Below are positions 27,599-35,277 of a DNA stretch of 64,000 nucleotides, piece by piece. The stretch lies in assembly GCF_013002705.1 (NCBI RefSeq), contig NZ_JABEND010000013.1, positions 29,270 to 93,269 of the forward strand, given 5' to 3'. Both the position numbers and the translations under genes were made by a program. Source of the stretch: Nakamurella aerolata (lineage in GTDB: Bacteria; Actinomycetota; Actinomycetes; Mycobacteriales; Nakamurellaceae). The notes under the pieces are model-generated. The model was given only the letters and a program-made list of their open reading frames with translations. It did not search any database and was not told the origin of the DNA. How positions within the stretch are numbered: position 1 is the first letter of the stretch; the number at the start of each line of letters is the position of its first letter.

Positions 27599-28056
27599 TC
27601 ACCCATGACGCGGCGACCAGGGACCGACGCCGCCGATCCGCTCGATCCGGTAGTGCACCAGTAGTCCGTCTGGGAAGTTCGGGTCGGGTGCTGGGTTGGG
27701 CGCCGGGAACTCGAAATCTGGCCCGACGTAACGTTTCCAAGCTTGGTGAGCAGCTCGGGGGCGCCGCCTTCGGTGACGGTGGCGGTGGCCTTGAGCACCG
27801 CGTTGCGTTCCAGATAGCCGTGATCGGAGCCCGGCGCCGGGAACGACAGTGTGCAGCGCGGATCGCGGCGCAGGTTGCGCAGCTTGAGGTAGTCGCCCAT
27901 GTGGGCGCTGACCAATTCGTCGCCGTCCCGATCGATCCAGATGCTGCTGACCTGCGGGGAGCCGTCTTTGTTGATGGTGGCGAGCATGGTGACCGGCCCG
28001 GCGTCGATCACCTCGCGCAGCGAGGCCGGCAGCGACGGGGGCAGGTGCGGCGTCAT
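27599..28056 (-). pseudogene. PPOX-class F420-dependent enzyme, frameshifted near its C-terminus
   Basis: Start at ATG 28056 (a GTG at 28089 overlapping the recF stop is an alternative). VIDAGPVTMLATINKDGSPQVSSIWIDRDGDELVSAHMGDYLKLRNLRRDPRCTLSF is the split-barrel flavin/F420-binding fold of the F420-dependent PPOX group. After ELLTKLG (about 27740) the frame turns to nonsense; with one added base the following sequence reads RYVGPDFEFPAPNP and GLLVHYRIERIGGVGPW, the expected family ending, with a stop at 27599. Repaired length about 152 residues. The gap falls in a GGAAAC run. It sits between recF and dciA. Confidence 0.8.
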
Positions 28057-28085
28057 GCCGGAAATGCTACTGCCCGTCGGGACTT

Positions 28086-29381
28086 TCACCGCTGGTCGTC
28101 GGCAGTGGCGGAGGTCTCAGCGGACGGCCGCAGCACCGGGCCGACCGGCTGTTCCGAACCAGCACGCTCCGGATCAGCACGTGTCGGATCAGCGCGTCCG
28201 GCGTCACCGCCCTCATCGGCGGCAGGCGTCGACTCACCCGGCTCCGGGTCGGCAACGGTGACGGTGCGGCCACCCAGCTCGGCGGGCACGTCGGAGGCGA
28301 CGGCGGCGGTGATGAGCACCTGCTCGGCGTCGGCGACCAGCTGGGCCAGCCGGGCCCGGCGGCCGGTGTCCAGCTCGGCGAACACGTCGTCGAGAATCAG
28401 CACAGGGTCGACGCCGTCGCTGCGCAACAGCTCGAACGCGCCCAGCCGCAGCGCCAGCGCCAGCGACCACGACTCACCATGACTGGCGTAGCCCTTGGCC
28501 GGGCCGTCGCCGAGCAGCAGCTCCAGCTCGTCCCGGTGCGGCCCCACCACGGTGATACCGCGTTCCAGTTCCACCGGCCGGCGGCGGGAAATGCGTTGCA
28601 GCATCGCCGCTGTCAGCTCGTCGGCGCCGGGAGCGGCAGCCGCGTCCGGCGGCGCGGTCAGCTCCTCGAGCACCGACGACTGGTAGCGCAGATCGACCGG
28701 CTCGGACGCCGGCGCCAGATCGGCATAGGCGGCGACCACGTACGGACGCAACTGCTGCACCAGCCGCATCCGCTCGGCCATCAGCTGGCCGCCGACGGTG
28801 GCGAGTTGGGAGTCCCACACCTCAAGGGTGGCAAGGTCCGGCTGCCCGCCGGAGCGTCGCGCCGCCACCACCGACTTCAGCAAACTGTTGCGCTGCTTGA
28901 GGATTCGGTCGTAGTCGGACTTCACCCCGGCCAGCCGCGGCGCCCGCATGATCAACGTGTCGTCCAACAGCCGGCGGCGCTCGGACGGGTCGCCGCGCAC
29001 CAGCGCCAGATCTTCCGGCGCGAACAACACGGTCCGCAGCACCCCGAGAACGTCCCGCACCCTGGTGACCGGCGCCCGGTTGATCCGGCCGCGGTTGGCC
29101 CGGCCGGCATTGATCTCCACCTCGACCAGCAGCTCCCGGCCGTCGGACACCACCGCCGCCCTGACGATGGCCTGCGCCGCGCCGCGCCGCACCAGCGCCT
29201 GGTCGGTGGACACCCGGTGCGAGCCCAGCGTCGCCAGATAGCCGACGGCCTCCACCAGGTTGGTCTTGCCGATGCCGTTGCGGCCGACGAGCACCGTCAC
29301 CCCGGCGCCCAGCGGCAGCTCGGCCGTCGGCCACGACCGGTAGTCGGCGACGGACAGATGACGGACGAACACAGCGTCCAT
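28086..29381 (-). CDS. recF: DNA replication/repair protein RecF
   Basis: 431 residues, longer than the usual 360-400 because of a Pro/Asp/Glu-rich tail after residue about 385. Walker [15 protein letters not shown] near residue 34, [28 protein letters not shown], the SMC-like signature [13 protein letters not shown] and Walker [14 protein letters not shown] are diagnostic. ATG at 29381. RecF loads RecA at gaps. Its neighbourhood is broken: dciA is nearby, but gnd lies 31 kb upstream with the RiPP cluster in between. Confidence 0.96.
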   Translation of the reverse strand: MDAVFVRHLSVADYRSWPTAELPLGAGVTVLVGRNGIGKTNLVEAVGYLATLGSHRVSTDQALVRRGAAQAIVRAAVVSDGRELLVEVEINAGRANRGRINRAPVTRVRDVLGVLRTVLFAPEDLALVRGDPSERRRLLDDTLIMRAPRLAGVKSDYDRILKQRNSLLKSVVAARRSGGQPDLATLEVWDSQLATVGGQLMAERMRLVQQLRPYVVAAYADLAPASEPVDLRYQSSVLEELTAPPDAAAAPGADELTAAMLQRISRRRPVELERGITVVGPHRDELELLLGDGPAKGYASHGESWSLALALRLGAFELLRSDGVDPVLILDDVFAELDTGRRARLAQLVADAEQVLITAAVASDVPAELGGRTVTVADPEPGESTPAADEGGDAGRADPTRADPERAGSEQPVGPVLRPSAETSATADDQR

Positions 29382-29637
29382 CTTGGCGGATCGAATCGCT
29401 CGGCGACGGCCCCGGGGGCGACGCTCTCCGGCATCCCGGGTGACCCGACCCCGTACCAACACCGACGACTTGTCCGATTAAGTGACGGCGATGGCGGTGT
29501 CGCTGCGTGTACCCCGGCCTGGTACATATTCACCCGAATTACCCTTGGATACCCCGACGCGGTGGTGCCGACGCTGGCACACTGAGTGCTGACCTAGGCC
29601 GGTTGGACGGACGCGCGGCGATCGGGGGCGAGCATTC
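29382..29637. other. divergent promoter region recF / SARP regulator, island left junction
   Basis: About 256 bp without a gene. A GGGGG stretch lies before the GTG of the regulator. No repeat or attachment site is obvious here; the composition is the same high GC as the flanks. Confidence 0.4.
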
Positions 29638-32600
29638 GTGGCTCAGCGCAGGCTCTTGTTCACTGTGCTGGGGCCATTGCGGGTTTTCGACGGCTCGACC
29701 GAACTGGCTCTGCACGGCCAGAAGGAGCAACGGGTGCTGGCCGCGCTGCTGGTGCAGGCCGGCCGATCGGTGCCGATGCATCGGCTGATCCGCTCGGTCT
29801 GGGACGAGGACCCACCCGTCACCGCCGATCATCAGGTTCGCAAGGCCATCGCGCAGCTGCGGCAGCAGTTGGCCGGCGACCCGGACGTTGCCATCCGCAC
29901 CGATTCCGCCGGTTATCGCCTCGAGTTGCCCGCCGAACGGTTGGACCTGCTGGTCTTCACCGCGGCGACGAAGGCCGCCCAGGATCCAGCGGATCCGGCC
30001 GGCGCCGCCGACCGGCTGCGGCAGGGTGTTGATCAGTGGCACGGGCCCGCGCTGGCCGGGCTGGCGTCGACGGAATTGCAAGCGGCAGCCCAACATCTCG
30101 AGGAGCTGAGGCTGGCCGCGGTCGAACAGCTCGCCGATCTCGAGGTGACCCTGCAGCGCCCGGCGGCGGCGGTGCAACTGCTGTCCGGCTTGGTGGCCGA
30201 GCACCGCACCAGGGAATCCTTGGTGGCCAGGCTGATGCTGGCGCTCGACCGGTCCGGGCGCCCCTCGGATGCGCTGCGGCTGTACGACGGGTGCCGCCGG
30301 CTGCTCGACGACGAACTCGGCGTGTCCCCCGGCGCCGAGCTGGCCGGGATGTACCAGCGCATCCTCACCGCGGATCCCGGCTCGCCGGCTGCCGCGGAGC
30401 GCGATGCCGCGCAGCCGGCGGCCACCGGCCCCGATCCCGCCCCGGCCGTCACCGATTCCCGTCAAGGCGGCGGCGACGCATCCGCCCGCCCCGCGGCAAC
30501 CGACAACCAGCAGGTAGTTGCCGGTCGGCGCCCCGACGAACGCCGCTCCCGGCTGGTGGTGCCGGTCGGTGGCGCGGTCGCCGCTACCCCGGGAGCCACC
30601 CCCATCCCGGCAGCGACACCGCCGGGCATGCCGCAGCCCGGCACGCCGCAGCCGCGGGCACTGCCACATCCCCGCGCCGGCGCGACACCCGACATCGCCA
30701 CGGCGGGTGCGCAAGCGCCAGGACGTCACCCTGCCGCCGGGACCGGACCGCAGATGCTGTCGACGCTGCCGTACGACCTTCCGGACTTCACCGGCCGGGC
30801 ACCGGAGCTGACCGCGCTGGAGATGCTGCTGCCGGAGCCCGACGTCCGGCGCACCACCATCGTGGTGTTGCAAGGCATGCCGGGCGTCGGCAAGACCGCC
30901 ATGGCGGTGCATGCGGCACATCGATGGCGCTCGCGCTACCCCGACTGCCAGTTCTTTCTCGACCTGCACGGCCTGACCGAGGGGCGGGATCGGCTGGAGC
31001 CGGAGGAGGCACTTGACCGGCTGCTGCGCTGGATCGGCGTGCCCGGCAACCAGATTCCCAACCATCCCGACGAGCGCGCCGCGCTGTGGCGAGACGGCAC
31101 GGCCGGCCTGAAGATGCTGCTGGTGCTCGACAATGCGGTGGATTCGTCGCAGGTGCGGGCGCTGATTCCCGGGTCGGACGACGCCCTGGTGATCGCTACC
31201 AGCCGGGCCGGGCTGCCCGGTCTGGACGGCTCGGTTCCGCTGCTGCTCACCCCGCCGTCCGCCGAGGACGGCCAGGCCTTCTTGGCGGCAACCCTCGGTC
31301 GGGAGCGCCTCGACGCCGAACCCGGCATGGCGGACCGACTGCTGGAATGCTGCGGTCGACTGCCGCTCGCGGTGCGGATGGCGTCGGCCCGACTGCAGGC
31401 CCGCCCGCACTGGCAGCTGGCCAAGTTGGTGGACCGGCTGCGATCCGCGGAACGGCCGCACAAAGAACTGACGGTGGAGGGCCGCGGCGTCGACGCGGCG
31501 ATCCGCTTGTCGTACAACGGGTTGAGCCCGCAGCAGCAGCGGTTCTTCCGCTTGCTGTGCCACGTCACCGACGAGACGTTCTCCCCCTACCTCGCCGCGG
31601 CCGCCGCCGGGCTGCCGACCGAGCAGGGTGAGGCGCTTCTGGAGCAACTGCTCGACGCCAGGATGATCGAGTCGCCGCGCCCGCAGCGCTACCAGTTGCA
31701 CGATCTGATGCGCAGCTTCGGCGCCGACCTGATCGACGCCGACGAGGCCGACACCGCCCAGCGGTGCTACCACGACGCGCTGCTCGCCGGCGTCCGCGCT
31801 GCCGCGGCCGCCCTGCAGCCGGATCGGGCGGCCATCGACCTTGACCTGAACGCGCCGGACGACGCGCCGACGTTCGACGGTGACGCCGCCGCCTACGCCT
31901 GGCTGGACGAGGAGTACCCGACCATCAGGGCGTCGGCGCTGCGCGCACCGGCGTTGGGTCTGCATCGCCACGCCATCGCCTATGCCAGGGAGTTGACCTA
32001 CTACCTGCAGGTTCGCGGCGCCACCTCGACCCAACTGGCGCTGCTGTCGGCGGCGGTGGCCTCGGCCCAAGCGCTCGGCGACCGCGACGAAGAGCTGCGC
32101 GGCCGGATCAACCTGTTCCCGCCGCTGTGGGGATCCGGCGACATTCAGACGGCCAGGCGGCATGCGGAGCAGGCGCTGCAACTGTCGCGGGAGCTCGGCT
32201 CCCGACGCTGGGAAGGTGTCTGCCTTGCCAATGTCGGGGTGGTGCTGCGCGGCGCCGGCCAGTTCCGCGACGCGATGCGCTACTTCCACCAGGCGCTGGC
32301 GATCCACCGAGAGGTGGGCAACAGCCGGCAGGAGAATTCGGTGCTGATCGCCATCAGCTTGGTCCTGACCGACCTTGGCGAGCACGCCCAGGCCCTGCGG
32401 ACCGCGGCCGAAGTCGAGCAGCGGGTGCGGAACCAGCCGAGCGTCAGCCGCCGGGTGATCCCGACCATCAACCTTGCGCAGTTGCAGGCGCGTCACGGTG
32501 ACGCCGAGATCGCGACCGAGTTGTACGCATCGGCGCGCCGCAGCGCAGAGTCGATCGGCATGCCGCTGGCCACTGCGCTGATCGACATCGGCATGGCTGA

Positions 32601-33066
32601 CCTGTTGGCCCGCAAGGGATTTGCCGACGAGCAGCACGCCGGCTGGCCCACCGCGGACGCCGGGCCGGTCGCTCCGGACGGATCGACAACCGATCTTGCC
32701 GCCGCCCTGCGGATGGCTCGGGCCGGTGCCCGATCGGCCGGGCAGCTGGGTGAACCGGGAGTAGAGGCGTCAGCGGCCAACACCCTCGGGCTGGTGCACT
32801 GGCGGCGCGGCGAATGGGAGCAGGCCGAGACGGCCTACCGCTTGGCCGCCGAACTGGCGCCCCGCGCTCACGAGGTCGCCGAGCACCTCACCGCGCTCGT
32901 CGGGTTGGCGTTGGTGGCGCAGGTCCAGGGCGCCGACAGCACGGATCGGTGGGCGCAGGCGACGGCGCTGGCCGGGTCGTTGGACGGCGCCTACGCCGCC
33001 AGGATCGGGCGCTGCCGGCGCGCAGCCACCGGGCGGGTGGGCACGGCGGCTGACGTCACCACCTGA
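29638..33066 (+). CDS. AfsR/SARP-family regulator with BTAD, NB-ARC and TPR domains
   Basis: 1142 residues. Residues about 5-95 are an OmpR-type winged helix (FTVLGPLRVFDG, KEQRVLAALLVQAGRSV, VRKAIAQLRQQL), about 100-245 a BTAD domain (RRLLDDELGVSPGAELAGMYQRIL), then a Pro/Ala-rich linker. An NB-ARC ATPase follows with P-loop GMPGVGKTAMA near residue 413 and LLVLDNAVDSSQV. From about 770 TPR-like repeats follow (GVVLRGAGQFRDAMRYFHQALAI). GTG start at 29638. SARP regulators activate antibiotic clusters; this is the probable pathway activator of the RiPP cluster, and tandem repeats in the precursor promoter are candidate sites. Confidence 0.9.
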   Translation: MAQRRLLFTVLGPLRVFDGSTELALHGQKEQRVLAALLVQAGRSVPMHRLIRSVWDEDPPVTADHQVRKAIAQLRQQLAGDPDVAIRTDSAGYRLELPAERLDLLVFTAATKAAQDPADPAGAADRLRQGVDQWHGPALAGLASTELQAAAQHLEELRLAAVEQLADLEVTLQRPAAAVQLLSGLVAEHRTRESLVARLMLALDRSGRPSDALRLYDGCRRLLDDELGVSPGAELAGMYQRILTADPGSPAAAERDAAQPAATGPDPAPAVTDSRQGGGDASARPAATDNQQVVAGRRPDERRSRLVVPVGGAVAATPGATPIPAATPPGMPQPGTPQPRALPHPRAGATPDIATAGAQAPGRHPAAGTGPQMLSTLPYDLPDFTGRAPELTALEMLLPEPDVRRTTIVVLQGMPGVGKTAMAVHAAHRWRSRYPDCQFFLDLHGLTEGRDRLEPEEALDRLLRWIGVPGNQIPNHPDERAALWRDGTAGLKMLLVLDNAVDSSQVRALIPGSDDALVIATSRAGLPGLDGSVPLLLTPPSAEDGQAFLAATLGRERLDAEPGMADRLLECCGRLPLAVRMASARLQARPHWQLAKLVDRLRSAERPHKELTVEGRGVDAAIRLSYNGLSPQQQRFFRLLCHVTDETFSPYLAAAAAGLPTEQGEALLEQLLDARMIESPRPQRYQLHDLMRSFGADLIDADEADTAQRCYHDALLAGVRAAAAALQPDRAAIDLDLNAPDDAPTFDGDAAAYAWLDEEYPTIRASALRAPALGLHRHAIAYARELTYYLQVRGATSTQLALLSAAVASAQALGDRDEELRGRINLFPPLWGSGDIQTARRHAEQALQLSRELGSRRWEGVCLANVGVVLRGAGQFRDAMRYFHQALAIHREVGNSRQENSVLIAISLVLTDLGEHAQALRTAAEVEQRVRNQPSVSRRVIPTINLAQLQARHGDAEIATELYASARRSAESIGMPLATALIDIGMADLLARKGFADEQHAGWPTADAGPVAPDGSTTDLAAALRMARAGARSAGQLGEPGVEASAANTLGLVHWRRGEWEQAETAYRLAAELAPRAHEVAEHLTALVGLALVAQVQGADSTDRWAQATALAGSLDGAYAARIGRCRRAATGRVGTAADVTT

Positions 33067-33070
33067 GCGG

Positions 33071-33295
33071 CTACTCCTCGACCGGGTCCAGGTGGCCGCC
33101 GCTGTCGGGTGTCGCAATGTGCGCCGCCGGGCCGCCGGACGCCACGCTGGTGACCACCGGTGCGGCCACGCCACCGCCGACCACCAGCGCCGCCACCGCG
33201 GCAACGACGGCTCGGCGGACGGTGCGCCGGGTTCGGCGCCCGCTCTGGATGGCGGGGGTTGCGGGTGCCGTGGCGACGGTGTCCTTCTCGTTCAT
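33071..33295 (-). CDS. small single-span membrane protein
   Basis: 74 residues from ATG 33295: a hydrophilic start, an arginine-rich stretch GRRTRRTVRR, one hydrophobic segment AVVAAVAALVVGGGVAAPVV and an acidic, His/Asp-rich outer tail ending in HLDPVEE. Positive-inside topology puts the tail outside. Convergent with the SARP regulator, only four bases between the stops. I recognise no family. It could be an immunity or anchor peptide of the cluster. Confidence 0.55.
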   Translation of the reverse strand: MNEKDTVATAPATPAIQSGRRTRRTVRRAVVAAVAALVVGGGVAAPVVTSVASGGPAAHIATPDSGGHLDPVEE

Positions 33296-33550
33296 GGTTG
33301 TTTCCGTCCCGTTGGAGTGACTGCGCAAGGAGCCGGCGGCGCGGCCCGAACAGCCGGCGCTGCTACCACCAGCGCCGAACCGCTCGTGGTGAACCGGACA
33401 GGTCGACCGGCCGCCGAAGACACCCACCATCCAGTCACGGCCGGATACCGGAACGTTCCCGCCGGCCCACCCGCGCCGGCCATGGATCGGTCGCCGGGAG
33501 CGGGATCGAACGGGGACCCAACCGGAACGACCCGTCGGCACCCTGCTGGC

Positions 33551-34555
33551 ATGGATTCTGCTGACCTGAATTCAGCGGGCCGGGCGGCCACCGCGACAGC
33601 GTCCCCGCACGGACCAGCCGGCCACCGGCCTGCCGTCACCCGGATCGCCGCGTCGCCCGCCAGTCACCAACGCCGCACGCTGGAGTTCTTCACCCACACC
33701 TTCACCGTGGTCGGCGACGAGCTGCCCGACCTCGGCTTCCACTTCGGCCCGCATCTGGCCCGCACCCGCAGGGCTGATTTCCAGGTCGAGATCACCGGAC
33801 CCGCCCTGCCCGGCCAGCGCGGCAGCTCCCGGGCACTGGAGCGGGAGGTCAGGGTGCGCCGGGCCGACGGCGTCAGCATGCTGCGCCGGCCGCTGGTCTC
33901 GTTACACCAGTTCCCGCCGGCGCTGCCGCCCTTTGCCGCGCTCGGCGACCGGTACGCGATCCGTCCGGCGACGGTGGTGCACCGCGGCCCGACGACGCTG
34001 GCCCTCACCGGCACCGACCCGTCCGAGTGTGCCGAGCTGGCGCTGGCGCTGTGCCGGCTGGGCTGGCGGCTGGTGTCCAGTCAACTGCTGGTGATCGACC
34101 GGCGGATCCGGCGGACGCTGGCGCTGCACACCCCGTTGCGGTTGCGCGGTGCCGCCGCTGCGGACATCGCCGCCAGCACGCCGGACGACGCCGTGCAGAC
34201 CTGCCAATCCGCGCTCACCGGGCCGACCCTGCTGGTTCGCCCTGAGGCGGTGGGCGCCATCGTCCCACTGCACGCCGAACTGCCGCTGCCGCTCGAGGTC
34301 AGGATCTGCCGCGGCCGAGCTGACCTTCCGCGGCTGCGCGGCCGCTGTGAACAACCGAGCGCGTTCTGGCCTCCGGAGGCCGCCGAGGTGGGCCGCGCGC
34401 TGAACCGGGTTTACCTGGAAATCCCCCGACCAGCGGCCGCCGACGAGGTGGCGCTCGAGATGCACCGGCAACTCAGCCGGCCGAACGCTGCGGAGCGGCT
34501 ATGCCACGACGAACGAGCTACCGTGCCGGCACCCCGTGCTGGATCGATTGCCTGA
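33551..34555 (+). CDS. HprK-like protein with degenerate P-loop (hypothetical)
   Basis: 334 residues from ATG 33551; ATG 33482 is an in-frame alternative and no ribosome-binding site decides. The middle reads ATVVHRGPTTLALTGTDPSECAELALALCRLGWRLVSSQLLVID. This has the layout of HPr-kinase-like proteins found in lasso-peptide and NHLM clusters: a strand, a P-loop, a helix, then 'G-[WF]-x-LLSDD'. Here the P-loop Gly-Lys-Ser/Thr is replaced by TGTDPSEC and the Asp pair by SSQ, so ATP chemistry is doubtful. Similarity is by pattern only. Its last 55 bases overlap the VOC gene start. Confidence 0.45.
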   Translation: MDSADLNSAGRAATATASPHGPAGHRPAVTRIAASPASHQRRTLEFFTHTFTVVGDELPDLGFHFGPHLARTRRADFQVEITGPALPGQRGSSRALEREVRVRRADGVSMLRRPLVSLHQFPPALPPFAALGDRYAIRPATVVHRGPTTLALTGTDPSECAELALALCRLGWRLVSSQLLVIDRRIRRTLALHTPLRLRGAAAADIAASTPDDAVQTCQSALTGPTLLVRPEAVGAIVPLHAELPLPLEVRICRGRADLPRLRGRCEQPSAFWPPEAAEVGRALNRVYLEIPRPAAADEVALEMHRQLSRPNAAERLCHDERATVPAPRAGSIA

Positions 34556-35256
34556 CAACGGATCCGACCGGCTTCGCCGGCTTCTTCGCGGAGCTGTTCG
34601 GCTGGACCCTTGAGGGTGAAGACGGCTACCGCTTGATCCAAGGCCGCTCCGGACTGATCGGTGGGTGCGGCCGGGCCCCGATGGGTAGCGGAGCGTCCGC
34701 CTGGACCGTCTACTACGCCAGCGCCCACCTGCCGGACGACCTGAAAACCCTGAGCGCACACGGCTTTCGGGTGGTGATGCCGGCCTGGCAGGCCGCCGCG
34801 GGGCAGCTGGCGCTGGTGGCCTGCACCGATACGGGGGTGGTGGCCGGACTGTTTCACGGCGCGCACGACGAGGGTGTAGTGGTGACCGCCGAACCCGGAA
34901 GCTGGTGCGGAACGGTGCTGTACGCCGCGCCGGAGCCGACCGCGGGTGTTACGCCCGAGCTGCTGTCGACCCTGTTGACCACCGAACCGGATGCAGCCAC
35001 CAACCCGGATGCCGGCGCCGAACCGGATGCTGCCACCGAACCGGAGGTGACTGCCGATCCGCTACTGCCGCAACGATTCTCCGGCAGCGGCCCGGCCGGC
35101 TGGGCGCCGGTGTTCGGCGTCAGCTCGCTGCCGCAGACACAGCGCCGGGCGGTCGCCGCCGGCGCCGAGGTGGTCGACGCCGATGCGGCCGGCCAGGCGC
35201 TGCTACGCGATCCCTGGGGCGCCCTCGTCGGGCTGCGAGAACTCGCACACGCTTAG
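34501..35256 (+). CDS. VOC (glyoxalase/bleomycin-resistance fold) family protein
   Basis: 251 residues, two VOC modules: residues 10-115 (TPCWIDCLTTDPTGFAGFFAELFGW, LPDDLKTLSAHGFRVVMPAW) and about 125-250 (GSWCGTVLYA, GWAPVFGVSSL, LRDPWGALVGLRE). They are joined by a repetitive linker of PDAA/TEP units. It resembles the tandem-VOC '27/30-kDa antigen' group. Bound substrate unknown; VOC proteins in antibiotic clusters often give self-protection. The ATG at 34501 lies inside the upstream gene, suggesting coupling. Confidence 0.75.
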   Translation: MPRRTSYRAGTPCWIDCLTTDPTGFAGFFAELFGWTLEGEDGYRLIQGRSGLIGGCGRAPMGSGASAWTVYYASAHLPDDLKTLSAHGFRVVMPAWQAAAGQLALVACTDTGVVAGLFHGAHDEGVVVTAEPGSWCGTVLYAAPEPTAGVTPELLSTLLTTEPDAATNPDAGAEPDAATEPEVTADPLLPQRFSGSGPAGWAPVFGVSSLPQTQRRAVAAGAEVVDADAAGQALLRDPWGALVGLRELAHA

Positions 35257-35277
35257 TGCGGCGGTCAACCGTCCCAG

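Noticed and set aside
29539..32637. Antisense open frame of about 1030 codons opposite the SARP regulator
   Set aside because: No domain, biased composition, and the sense frame has clear SARP, NB-ARC and TPR motifs.
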